NCBI RefSeq assembly: GCF_014190875.1
Contig: NZ_JACHVS010000001.1
Span: forward strand, 1,922,001-1,986,000
DNA length: 64,000 nt
Direction of reading: 5' to 3'
From: Paeniglutamicibacter cryotolerans
GTDB lineage: Bacteria > Actinomycetota > Actinomycetes > Actinomycetales > Micrococcaceae
A program made the position numbers and the translations under genes. The notes under the pieces are model-generated. The model was not told where the DNA came from and made no database searches. It saw nothing but the letters and a program-made list of their open reading frames with translations. Shown piece after piece: positions 38,472-47,013 of this stretch (position 1 is the first letter of the stretch; each line of letters begins with the position of its first letter).

Positions 38472-39388
38472 GTGCCGGAAAATCTGTTCGCCTGTTTCTG
38501 GTGGATGGCACCCCTGGTGGTTTGGTGACCGCCGAAATCATGAATTGGACGGGCCATGTCCTGGCCGGCCCACGCAGCGGCATCGCGGAACTAGTCAAAC
38601 GGCCCGAGGCCAAACGCACCGGTATCTATGTGCTCCTGGGGGAGGGGTCGCCCACCAGCCCCGGCGGGATCAAATCATATATTGGTGAAGGGGACGACAT
38701 CAGCCGCAGACTCTATGAGCACACCCGCTCGGAGGACAAGGAATTCTGGAACCGCGCCATACTACTGACCAGCAAGGATACAAACCTCACCAAGGCCCAC
38801 GCTCGCTACCTGGAGGCCCGCCTCATAGCCCTGGGCCACCAGGCAGCACGGTCTGAAATCGTGAACGGAACTGCGCCGACACCGCCGGCGCTGCCGGAAT
38901 CAGATGTTTCGGACATGGAGTACTTCATCACCCAGGCGCTGATCGCCCTCCCCGTCCTGGGCATCAACATCTTCCGCGCCCCCGCGACGATTCCATCCCC
39001 AGCCGAAAACGTGAATGTCTCCGTCAAGACCGCGGAATTCAAACTGAAGCTCTCCAATACGGGAACCATGGCCCGGGCTGTGGAAGTCGATGGGGAGTTC
39101 ACAGTTCGCGCCGGCTCGCCCGCCCGCGGATCCTGGGTGGGCACGGCCAATGCCGCGGGATATCGCCCGCTGCGCGAAGACCTCGAACGCGAAGGCGCCA
39201 TCACCATCCGTGATGCGTCGGCGAAGGACGGCGCCATCTTTGCCCGGGACCAGGTCTTCGCCAGCCCCAGCGCCGCGGCAGCGGTAATCCTGGGCCGGGC
39301 CTCCAACGGCCGCAAGGAATGGATCGAAACAACGAGCCAGCGTACCTACGGGGACTGGCAGGAACGCGAATTGGTCGCCCCGCTGTAA
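38468..39388 (+). CDS. GIY-YIG nuclease with DUF4357 domain
   Basis: 306 residues. The N-terminal GIY-YIG domain has GIYVLLG (52-58), SYIGEGDDISRRL (Tyr71, Arg80) and the catalytic Glu116 in HARYLEARL. The C-terminal DUF4357 segment (about 215-300) carries TVRAGSPARGSW and SPSAAAAVILGRASNGRKEW. The GTG start overlaps the restriction enzyme stop, so it is translated with it. Proteins of this type commonly accompany restriction systems; its exact role (accessory nuclease) is inferred. Confidence 0.88.
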   Translation: MSAGKSVRLFLVDGTPGGLVTAEIMNWTGHVLAGPRSGIAELVKRPEAKRTGIYVLLGEGSPTSPGGIKSYIGEGDDISRRLYEHTRSEDKEFWNRAILLTSKDTNLTKAHARYLEARLIALGHQAARSEIVNGTAPTPPALPESDVSDMEYFITQALIALPVLGINIFRAPATIPSPAENVNVSVKTAEFKLKLSNTGTMARAVEVDGEFTVRAGSPARGSWVGTANAAGYRPLREDLEREGAITIRDASAKDGAIFARDQVFASPSAAAAVILGRASNGRKEWIETTSQRTYGDWQERELVAPL

Positions 39389-39489
39389 CGGCATCCGGTT
39401 TCGGAGCGAACCTGTTGCGATCGGACATGCCCGCGGTGAAGGCTACAAGACCGCGAATGTCTGGGAAGGACCGGATATGTCTTGGTAAC

Positions 39490-39525
39490 CATGCCTCTTA
39501 CAAGACGGCGGCATGATTTTCGGGA
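39490..39525 (+). repeat. Dispersed ~30-bp repeat, copy B
   Basis: TGCCTCTTACAAGACGGCGG followed by CATGATTTTCGGGAC. Related to 14309-14344 and 48638-48674. Lies between the GIY-YIG gene and the 3' end of the split membrane-protein gene. Confidence 0.5.
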
Positions 39526-39539
39526 CTCATGTCTGTTAT

Positions 39540-39909
39540 CTAGAATTGGGGGGATCGGACTGCTTGGCGTGATTTCTTCTGAGCCGCTTTAAAGAGTTGC
39601 TCCACATCGTCCATAGTTTGTTGAAGGACGCTGCCTTTAATCATTCCATCGAGTCCCATTAGGTATTCATATACACGATGCTGGATTGCTTCAAAGGCTT
39701 CTCTTAGATCATCGGGTGCGACGATGGACAGTTCTAAGTTTCGTTCTTCTAAGATGTCGAGAGCCTTAACGATGTCTGTGAAGGCGTCGGCGGCCTGCTG
39801 GTCTGATTCGGCGGCTTCCTCGGCGTCGATTTCTTCCCATTCGGCTTCTTCGTTATCAGCAGGTCGGGTTCGACCACCGCCTCTCGGTGCATGGGTACCA
39901 AATTCGTTT
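39540..39909 (-). pseudogene. C-terminal half of ISL3-interrupted membrane protein
   Basis: Frame ending TAG at 39540-39542. It encodes an acidic linker (ADNEEAEWEEIDAEEAAES) and helices (DIVKALDILEERN, EAFEAIQHRVYEYLMGLDGM). Joined to 41299-41633 across the ISL3 insertion it forms one 234-residue protein; the junction reads NEFGTH in frame. GC content is well below that of the flanking genes. Confidence 0.75.
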
Positions 39910-41298
39910 GGTTCTCCTGACGTGAATGTGGGTCCCGTTATCTCTGGTACGGGAGCCTGACTTCCACCGGTCCGCAGGCGAGCATGATCAACGCCAACGC
40001 GGCCTCGGGACTGTGGAATCCGTAGGAGCGGCGGGTCATGGTGCGGATCTTATTGTTCAGGCCCTCGTGCTTCCCATTGGACAGCCCGCGGGTCACCGCG
40101 GCATGGACCCCGTCGATGTGCCCGCGCAGGGTTGCCCCGGCCTTCATGAACGGCCCCAACCCGCTGGTGGTGGCCGCATCGCACCAGGACTGGATCATCG
40201 CCATCACCACCTCAGGTTCCAGGTCCCCGGCAAAGACCTCGCGCAGGGACTCCTTGAGCAGATATCCCTCCCAGAGTGTCCCGCCGTCCTCACGCAGCTG
40301 TTCCAAGGTTTCTTGTTGCGTGGGGGTGAGAGTTCCGGGGTTTTTCAGCAGGGCGTAGCGGTTGCCCTGATACTTCTTCGCAAACGCCTGATCCGGCAGG
40401 GACCGGGCACGCTGCCAGTGGGCCCGGCGTACGGTTTCCAGGGCCTTGGTGCCAAGCTGGACCACATGGAACGGGTCGATGCAGATGGCAGCGTTCGGTG
40501 CGTTGGCCTTCACCGACTTGATGAACGCGGCCCCCATGTCCATGCTCACCGCCTGAATGTTCGCGGTATTTTCGGGGCCGATCTCGGAGAAGAACTGATC
40601 CAACGTCGCGGCGTTCTTCCCGGCTGATCCCCAGAGGATGGTGGAGGTTTCATGGTCCGAAACCAGGGTGAGGTAGTTGTGGTGCTTACGCCAGGAGATT
40701 TCATCCACGCCCAGGTTCACCAGGTTCCCGAAGCGGGAGGCATCGAGCTGGTCCGCGACCACGCGTTCGCAGATCGCCCCCACGGTGCGCCAGGCAATCC
40801 GGGTGAAAGCGGAGACGCTGGACTTGTCCATACGGGTCACCAGCCAAGCGACCAGGTCCTCGAAGTCACGGGTGAACCGGGAGCCATGGCGAGCGAAGGG
40901 CACGGCCTGAACCACGACTCCGTGGGCGGGGCAGCGTAGGCGCCGGCGCAGCATCTTCAGGATCATTGGTGTTCCGGCGGTGTCCAGGTGCCGCCAAGAG
41001 GATGCGTTCCAGCGGGTGTCATAGCTGGCGGTGGTGCTGAAGGGGCAGTGCGGACAGGAAAGTTTCGTGCGGGCGGTGAGTTTGACGGTGGCGGTGACCG
41101 GTCCGTGGCCGGGGTAATCCACGGCGGTGACCGTGGCGCCGGTGAATGTGAAGACGCGGTTCAGTAGAGTGGAAGCTCGCATGGGTGACTCCGTGTAGGT
41201 CTGTTGGTGTGAGAACTTCCAAACCTACCGGGGTTGCCCATGCTTTTTCGTACCATGCTTTCCCCGACCCACATCTCAGTCAGGAGAACCATTCGTTT
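39902..41298 (-). mobile_element. ISL3 family insertion sequence with 8-bp target duplication
   Basis: Terminal repeats beginning GGTTCTCCTGAC (39910-39934 and 41266-41290) and exact 8-bp direct repeats ATTCGTTT at 39902-39909 and 41291-41298, the duplication size usual for ISL3. Transposase intact. It interrupts a membrane-protein gene. Confidence 0.93.
39938..41182 (-). CDS. ISL3 family transposase
   Basis: 414 residues. N-terminal zinc-finger-like region (LSCPHCPF, RLRCPAHG), HTH (SVSAFTRIAWRTVGAICERV), then the DDE domain: LGVDEISWRKHHNYLTLV (first Asp), VSMDMGAAFIKSV (second Asp), DPFHVVQLGTKALETVRR, and a C-terminal Glu region NGKHEGLNNKIRTMTRR. Intact, inside exact terminal repeats. 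Confidence 0.92.
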   Translation of the reverse strand: MRASTLLNRVFTFTGATVTAVDYPGHGPVTATVKLTARTKLSCPHCPFSTTASYDTRWNASSWRHLDTAGTPMILKMLRRRLRCPAHGVVVQAVPFARHGSRFTRDFEDLVAWLVTRMDKSSVSAFTRIAWRTVGAICERVVADQLDASRFGNLVNLGVDEISWRKHHNYLTLVSDHETSTILWGSAGKNAATLDQFFSEIGPENTANIQAVSMDMGAAFIKSVKANAPNAAICIDPFHVVQLGTKALETVRRAHWQRARSLPDQAFAKKYQGNRYALLKNPGTLTPTQQETLEQLREDGGTLWEGYLLKESLREVFAGDLEPEVVMAMIQSWCDAATTSGLGPFMKAGATLRGHIDGVHAAVTRGLSNGKHEGLNNKIRTMTRRSYGFHSPEAALALIMLACGPVEVRLPYQR

Positions 41299-41633
41299 AG
41301 GGATTCCGTTAGTTTCCTGCATGCGGTCAAGCTATCGAAAGTGGCGCTCATTAGTCGATCGCGAAGATCTTTGTGAAGTTCACGTTTGTGAGACAACCGG
41401 GAGGTTAGCCAGATGCCAGCGATGACGCTAAGCACTGGAAGAACTGTTTTCCAGAATTCACTGTCAGTGGCAACCGCCGAAAATGTTTTCCAGATCGGCA
41501 TGAGATCGATATTGACGAAGGGGCGCGCGGGAGCAAACCTAATGTTCTGAAATAGGAACGCACCAGCAGCGGCTGAGATCACGACTATGAGCGTCAGTCG
41601 GATATTGGGATGAAGGGAGCGCCAATTTCTCAT
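41291..41633 (-). pseudogene. N-terminal half of ISL3-interrupted membrane protein
   Basis: From ATG at 41633 (a TTG two codons upstream is possible). Two membrane helices (about 11-29 VVISAAAGAFLFQ; 61-80 LPVLSVIAGIWLTS) then a basic cytoplasmic segment. It runs into ISL3 at 41290 and continues in frame at 39909. Unknown family; resembles small membrane-anchored proteins with a cytoplasmic coiled domain. Confidence 0.75.
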
Positions 41634-41639
41634 TATCAA

Positions 41640-42114
41640 AACCTATCCTAGAAGAGGTTTTGCATTCAGCGGATTGGCCGGCTCGCCTTCGACTGTGACG
41701 TACTTTGGCGTAGGGCGTTTACATACTCTCGACAGCATCGTGCACCCTTGCAGCGTTGTGGTGGTCCGGCCTGTTGTGTGTACATACCCTGGGCCCGTAC
41801 TCATTGGAACGGCTGCCCCTGCTGGTGGGGTTGCAGCGCCATGCAAATTCATTAATAGGTGCGGCACCAATGAGGGCCGCGCCTATTGGTTGGGTTTCAT
41901 CAGGAAGCTGGTGCATTGCAATGGCCGGATTGATCGTCTGGTGACGGAGTCCAATCAAAGGATCCTTTGATGGGATGCCGCACCGCTTGTCCCCACGCCG
42001 AAATCTAAACGCCATGAACAGCCGAATTTCGGGGAAACCAAAATTCTCAACATGGTGTCTCGTGTCCTATTTCTCAAAGAGGACGAAATCTAACCTTTGA
42101 TAAGACCCGGGGGA
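41640..42114. other. Gene-free region with two palindromic structures
   Basis: Contains a 12-bp stem with 10-nt loop (41854-41865 with 41876-41887, one mismatch) and a perfect 18-bp palindrome ATCAAAGGATCCTTTGAT (41954-41971). Open frames here have no ribosome site or recognisable family. Confidence 0.5.
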
Positions 42115-42305
42115 GCCGGTTTAGCCGAGCACGACTTCTTCCCCTCGATGCCGGGCGCCAACCTGCCGGGTGTCGCACGAATCGTCCGCGAGTACTGCGA
42201 GGAACTCCAGGTCCCGTACACGGTGGCGATGCCGGCGCAGTCCTACGCCCCAGTGATCAGCCACCTCAACATGGTCGGGCTCTCCGTGTGTTTCGTCAAC
42301 TTCAA
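42115..42305 (+). pseudogene. Fatty acid desaturase C-terminal fragment
   Basis: Reads AEHDFFPSMPGANLPGVARI, then VREYCEELQVPYTVAMPAQSY, matching the last histidine-box region (EHHxFPSMP) and C-terminus of membrane acyl desaturases; the second histidine of the box is replaced by Asp. The rest of the gene is absent and the IS21 remnant follows. A relic only. Confidence 0.65.
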
Positions 42306-42371
42306 GTCGGCCATTAAAGCGCTAAGAATCAGGCCACCTGGGCTCGTTTTCCTGCCATGTTGGCGTTTGGC

Positions 42372-43102
42372 CTATTTCATCAGGGCGTTCTTGACCCGGT
42401 AGGACTCCCCACGGAACTGCAGCAGCCTTCCGTGGTGGACCAGCCGGTCGATGACGGCAGCGGCCATGTTGTCATCCCCAAACACCGTCCCCCACCTTGA
42501 AAACTCCAGGTTGGTGGTAATGATCAAGCTACGGTTCTCATAGCTGTCGGCGATGACCTGGAACAACAGCCTGGCACCCTCGGTGTCGATCGGCAGGTAG
42601 CCCAGCTCGTCGATGGCCAAGACCTGATTTTTGGCCAGGGATGCGAGCTCCTTATCCAACCGGTCCTCCTCCTTGGCCCGGCGCAGCATCATCACCAACG
42701 CCGAGGTGTGAAGAACCTGGCCGCGATGCCCCGCCGGCAGGCCGCGGCCACCAAGGCGGTGGCCATGTGCGTCTTGCCGGTCCCCACGTCGCCATAGAGG
42801 ACGAGGTCTTGGGCGCGGTCGATGAAATCCAGGGACTCCAGGGGCTCATGTCCGTAGTCCCCGGTGAACTTCACGCAGGTGTAGTCGAAGCCGCTCAGGG
42901 TTTTCAAGGCCGGCAGCCGCGCTGCCTTCAGCAGCCGCTGGCGCCGGGATTCGAGTCGGGATTCGTGCTCGGCGACCAGGACCCCGTGCAGGTATTCGCG
43001 TTGTTTCGGGGTGCCTTTCTCGGCCCACTCGGTGAGTACGCTGCCGGTCAGCGAGGCGTGCTTTCCGGCCTCGAGGATCTCCTGGACGGTGATCGGATTC
43101 AT
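42372..43102 (-). pseudogene. istB: IS21 helper ATPase IstB, frameshifted
   Basis: AAA+ helper of the IstA transposase. N-terminal part (to 42692) includes Walker A GDVGTGKTHMATAL; the second frame (from 42698) includes Walker B VLAIDELGYLP and sensor region LIITTNLEFSRWG. The break comes from a GT dinucleotide duplication near 42707 that turns ARFFTSALVMML into ARFFTPRRW-stop. Otherwise full length (about 243 residues). Confidence 0.85.
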
Positions 43103-44578
43103 GCGACTTCTCCCGTGCTGGTGTTCAGGATGGTGAAGGTGTCATAGACGCTCAGATCCACGTTGGCCGCCGGTGGTTCGGTCCCGTCGGCCAGGCGGCG
43201 GGCCAGCATGCCCAGCATGGCCATGTCCGGTTCGTCCCCGCGCTGGATCAGGGTGTCGGCGGCCTGGATCGCGGTATCGAACCCGGTGGTCCCGGACGCG
43301 GCGTCCACCGCGCTGAACAACCGGCGCCGGTTGGTGGCGGTGGCCGCATCCAGCCAGTCGCGCACCGGGTCGCTGACCAGGGTCCGCAACGGGGAATGGG
43401 ACCACGCACCGGGTTTGGTCACCAGCAACGGGAGAGGGGACGCCGGGTCGAAGATCGTCTCGGCCTGCGTCCCGAAGACACGCTCGAAGGTGCGCACCGG
43501 TGCCGAGTGCTCGTCCAGGATCTGCACCACCTCATGGCCCAGCCCCACGGTGAGCATCCGCCCATTGAACATTGGCCCGGCTGCGTAGGTGTTCCCATCA
43601 ATGAGCAGGTTCCCGGTCTTGTCGGCCCTGCGCGATTCGTAGCGCACCGCTTCGAAACCGATCCCCGGCAGCTGAAGGGACGCGGCCACGTCCTGGGCAA
43701 ACAGCTCGCCCAGGGGCAGGCCCTTGCGGTAGTGCACGGTGGCGGCCAACGAGTCGCATTTGGCCATCAACACCTCATTGAGCCTGGCCAGGGAGGCAGC
43801 TTCTGGCAGCGGGACCATGAAGTTGCGGCGCAGGAACCCGACCGCGTTTTCTTTCGTTGCCCTTCTCATGCCCCGAATACGCGTTGCAATAGCGTGATTC
43901 GGACCGGTAGTGGAGCTTGAACGCACCAAAGAGCTTCGACTCGACGACCTTGGTTCCGACCCTCCGACCGATGCCCGTGGCGTTGTCGAACACCAGGTGC
44001 CGTGGCGCCGCGTTGATGTGCTCGAACACGGTGCGCAGCCCGTGGGCGACGCATTCGGCGGTCTCGCCGCGGTAGGCCTGTACGAAGCGCATGTTCGAGA
44101 ACGGGAAGGTCACCAAGAAGATGTGCAGCACCTGCCGGACCCCGGCAATGATGGCTTCGGCCTGCCCGAAGTCGACCTGCACGGTGCCGGCGGGCCAGAG
44201 AAGCTCGGTGAAGCCCTCCCCGGGCTTCCGGTGGGCGGCCTTCCATTTCTTCGCGTACCGCTGCACCGCCGAATACGCGCCGGTGAAACCGTGTTCCTCC
44301 ACGAGCCGGTCAAAGACCCGTTTGGCCGTATGCCGCTGCTTGCGCGGTCGGCGATCATCATCGGTGAGCCACTGCCCGATGTGGTGCTCGAACCCGGTGA
44401 GCACCGAGGCGCCCGGCCGGGCGGTGGGGGCCGCCGGGGCCGGGGAGAAATCCTGTTGGTTGGCGTACTTGGAGACCGCGTCCCGGCTGACTCCCAACCG
44501 TCGGGCGATCTCCCGGCCCGAGATTCCCTGGGAATCCATAGTTCTGATATTTTCTTGTACGGACATGGGTACCGTCAT
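43099..44578 (-). pseudogene. istA: IS21 transposase IstA, frameshifted
   Basis: HTH (GISGREIARRLGVSRDAVSKY, split here for length as residues about 18-38), DDE core with VQVDFGQAEAII (first Asp) and LVFDNATGIG (second Asp), then a frameshift near 43860 inside GHEKGNVENAVGFLRRN, so the catalytic Glu lies at the break. The C-terminal half continues in the other frame to 43099. Start at 44578 or 44566. Non-functional as read. Confidence 0.85.
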
Positions 44579-44996
44579 CTGCTTTCCAGTTCCTTCCGGC
44601 GCACACGCTTTGCAATGGCAGCGCCGTATGGAACTTATCTGGGTGGTGGCGGGCCCATGTGCCTTGACACACTGGACGGGCCCGAACCACCGGGTGGTCT
44701 TTCTCTGCAGGCCAGTCCGGGAATGATGATTTCCGGGTGGAATTCTCTGGCCTGATTCTTACCGCTCTTTTGGCTGGAAACCGGCCACCAACTTGGCTGG
44801 ATTCCTTGGCTCAAACGGCCTACAGATAGTCGATCACACACATCTCCGCCTGCGACCCGTTCGACTGCCCGATGGTGGACGAGTACCGCCCCTACTAAAA
44901 AAGGCGCAGCCCGGCAGCCCGTTGGCGTCGTCCAGGGAAGAACTGCACGGCGAGAAACATCTGCCCGGCAGACTGTCGCCGACCACCATGGAATCG

Positions 44997-45039
44997 CCTC
45001 AAGCGCCCGGCCGGGGATTCCACGGCCGGACGCTTGAGG
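44997..45039. terminator. GC-rich hairpin
   Basis: Arms 44997-45013 and 45023-45039 pair with one mismatch around a 9-nt loop, followed by TTTC. Terminator-like, orphaned from any recognisable gene. Confidence 0.5.
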
Positions 45040-45149
45040 TTTCACCGCTTGGGGGATAAACGTCTTCGCTGTTTTCCCCGGCCCGGGCAGAGGCGGCAAG
45101 ATGCCCGCACCTCGAGGGCGGACGAGGGACTCGTTCCGGGTAAACAGAA

Positions 45150-45172
45150 GGCCCCTCTATGCCAGAGGGGCC
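45150..45172 (-). terminator. Hairpin GGCCCCTCT-ATGCC-AGAGGGGCC
   Basis: Perfect 9-bp stem with 5-nt loop. On the minus strand it is followed by TTCTGTTT, so it more likely terminates leftward transcription. Sequence to its right (ACGTCGCCGTTA on the minus strand) faintly resembles the end of a 5S rRNA gene, but not enough to call one. Confidence 0.45.
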
Positions 45173-46004
45173 CTCGATGAATGGGGTGGTTTGTCTCGGT
45201 TTAGGTTTAGCTTAACGGCGACGTGTCCCTCCCCTCTTGGCCGGTCAAATCCATCAACGGATGCAAGTAGCAATAGGCTAATAACGAGTGCCGGGCCCTG
45301 TCAAATCCATCCCTGCCCAGTGCTTCCGTGGCTGAATACAGCCAGTGGCAACCCCAGGCGACCAGGGGGAACCAAGCCTCATTCCGGACCAACAAGCTCA
45401 GGGGTCCGGTCCCGCGCCGAACCAACCTTTTCAGCGGACTGCATCAAGGTCCTGGACCACAAGGGTGTCGATGACCCCACGGGCAGGAACTTGCAGGTCA
45501 AAGCCCAAGCACCCGAGAACACCCGTTTCTTCAGCAGAACCGGCAAGGATCCGTGTGAATCAAGCGCCAGAGGTGTGCCCTCGGCCGCACCAGGCGGTTC
45601 TGCGGCGGCTTCCGTGCCGCGATGAGCGATTTTGCTGCGTTGCCAGGACCAGAACCGCACCAAGGAACTGACCGCAAGCATCGGCTACGAAGACTTCGAC
45701 TACTCATTGGTTGTCCCCTGAGGTAGCGCCTTTGCTTGTGGCAACCCGATGACCGCGATCGACAGCTCCTCGTCCCGGTGGGTCCACCGCCGGCCGGCAG
45801 GATCTGCCCGCCGGTGAGTCCGCTACGGCCAGGTCCCCGTTACCCCGGGGCATCCCGAGGGGACCATGCCGTAAGCCAGCGACCTCGCTTGGTTTGGTGC
45901 CCAACCCCTCCAAAAACCCCGGAAACTTGGGGATTTGATTTTCTCTGGAAGCAGTACTATATTTTTTGGCATGCGGGGGAGGAGAGCGAATTACCCCCAG
46001 ATTG

Positions 46005-46584
46005 AGGAAGCTGCAGTTGCTTCCTTTCGGGGGAACCCCGCATGGCAGTACCCGGCCGTCGGACAGCTTGAGACGGCCACCGCAGTAAAGAAGTGCCAGC
46101 AGTAAAGCAGTAGCCGGAGGGCGTGGTCGTCGGACAGCTTGAGACGACCGCAGCAGTACAGCAGTACAGCAGTACCAGCAACACCAGCAGTAAAGCAGTA
46201 GCCGGAGGGCGTGGTCGTCGGACAGCTTGAGACGGCCGCAGCAGTACAGCAGAACCAGTTACCCCGGCAATCAAGCAGTACCAGCAACACCAGCAGTAAA
46301 GCAGTAGCCGGAGGGCGTGGTCGTCGGACAGCTTGAGACGACCGCAGCAGTACAGCAGAACCAGTTACCCCGGCAATCAAGCAGTACCAGCAGTAAAGCA
46401 GTACCAGCAGTATCCGGCCGTCGGACAGCTTGAGACGGCCGCAGCAAAACCGGCAGTACCAGCAGTAAATCAGTAAAGCAGTACCCGGAGGGCGTGGTCG
46501 TCGGACAGCTTGAGACGACCACAGCAGTACCAGCAACACCGGTAGTACCTGCAGTACCGGGCCGTAGGACAGCTTGAGACGGCC
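46005..46584 (+). repeat. Array of seven covarying hairpins with CAGTA/CAGCA-rich linkers
   Basis: Hairpins at 46054-46078, 46125-46149, 46213-46237, 46319-46343, 46416-46440, 46496-46520 and 46560-46584. Each has a 7-bp stem and the same 11-nt loop GGACAGCTTGA. Stems alternate GGCCGTC/GACGGCC (copies 1, 5) and GGTCGTC/GACGACC (2, 4, 6); copy 3 has GGTCGTC/GACGGCC, a G-U pair on the plus strand; copy 7 has one end mismatch. Start-to-start spacing is 71, 88, 106, 97, 80 and 64 bp. Linkers are built from CAGTA/CAGCA/AAGCA pentamers and GGAGGGCGT. A small hairpin (46006-46024) lies at the left end. Not CRISPR: no constant spacing, no unique spacers, no cas genes. Confidence 0.85.
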
Positions 46585-46609
46585 ACAGCAGTAAAGCAAC
46601 ACCCTATGG

Positions 46610-46649
46610 GGCGGGCTAGAGATGGAGCTATATCCATCACTAGCCCGCC
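46610..46649. terminator. 17-bp stem hairpin closing the array
   Basis: Arms 46610-46626 and 46633-46649 pair except for one A-A position, with loop GCTATA. It lies 25 bp right of the last array hairpin. No T-tract. It could end a transcript of the array or bound the element. Confidence 0.6.
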
Positions 46650-47013
46650 TCATGCCGTTCGTGTCAAAGTTTGCATCGCTCACCAGTTGCGCGCACCAGG
46701 GCAGGAATCGGAGTTGACGCTCTCCAAGAGCTCACCCCTTGCCTCCTCGGGTGTTCCTCGGCCGCCCGCTAGAGCTTCCGCCTGGGGGTGGGGCATGGGT
46801 AGCAATGGCGTGAAATAGCGCGCCAGGTCACACGTGCCAGTTTGGGGTATACCCCAATCAGACGACAGGAGACGAGTTAACTACGTCTGGTTAGAGTAGT
46901 GCCCCGTAGAGTGGTGTAACACCCACCAGTGACCTGTACGTTCGTGAAACGGGCGCGGTCACCGTGGGTCCTTCGAGGAAACTCTCACATCCCACTCGAA
47001 AGGACATCTCACG

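Larger units (their letters stand above)
42320..44640 (-). mobile_element. IS21 family insertion sequence, decayed (ends approximate)
   Basis: Contains istA and istB in the usual order with ATGA overlap at 43099-43102. Both genes carry one frameshift. Terminal repeats not identified with confidence. Confidence 0.75.
44640..46004. other. Gene-poor region with two hairpins
   Basis: About 1.3 kb between the IS21 remnant and the hairpin array. Holds an inverted repeat at 44997-45039 (17-nt arms, one mismatch) and one at 45150-45172. Scattered short frames (for example TKELTASIGYEDFDYSL ending at 45720) look like debris of lost genes. No supportable gene. Confidence 0.5.

Noticed and set aside
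41854..41887. Integron attC site
   Set aside because: A stem with one mismatch is present, but no core RYYYAAC/GTTRRRY sites, no integrase and no cassette structure.
42115..42305. Functional fatty acid desaturase
   Set aside because: Only the C-terminal fragment remains and a histidine-box residue is changed.
45141..45240. 5S rRNA 3' end
   Set aside because: Only about a dozen bases resemble a 5S tail; the rest of the gene and any 23S sequence are absent.
46054..46584. CRISPR array
   Set aside because: Repeats are hairpins with variable spacing and low-complexity, mutually similar linkers instead of unique spacers, and no cas genes are present.
45991..46683. 230-codon minus-strand protein across the hairpin array
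   Set aside because: It is a by-product of the repeats: Leu/Cys/Tyr-rich low-complexity translation, no ribosome site, no conserved domain.
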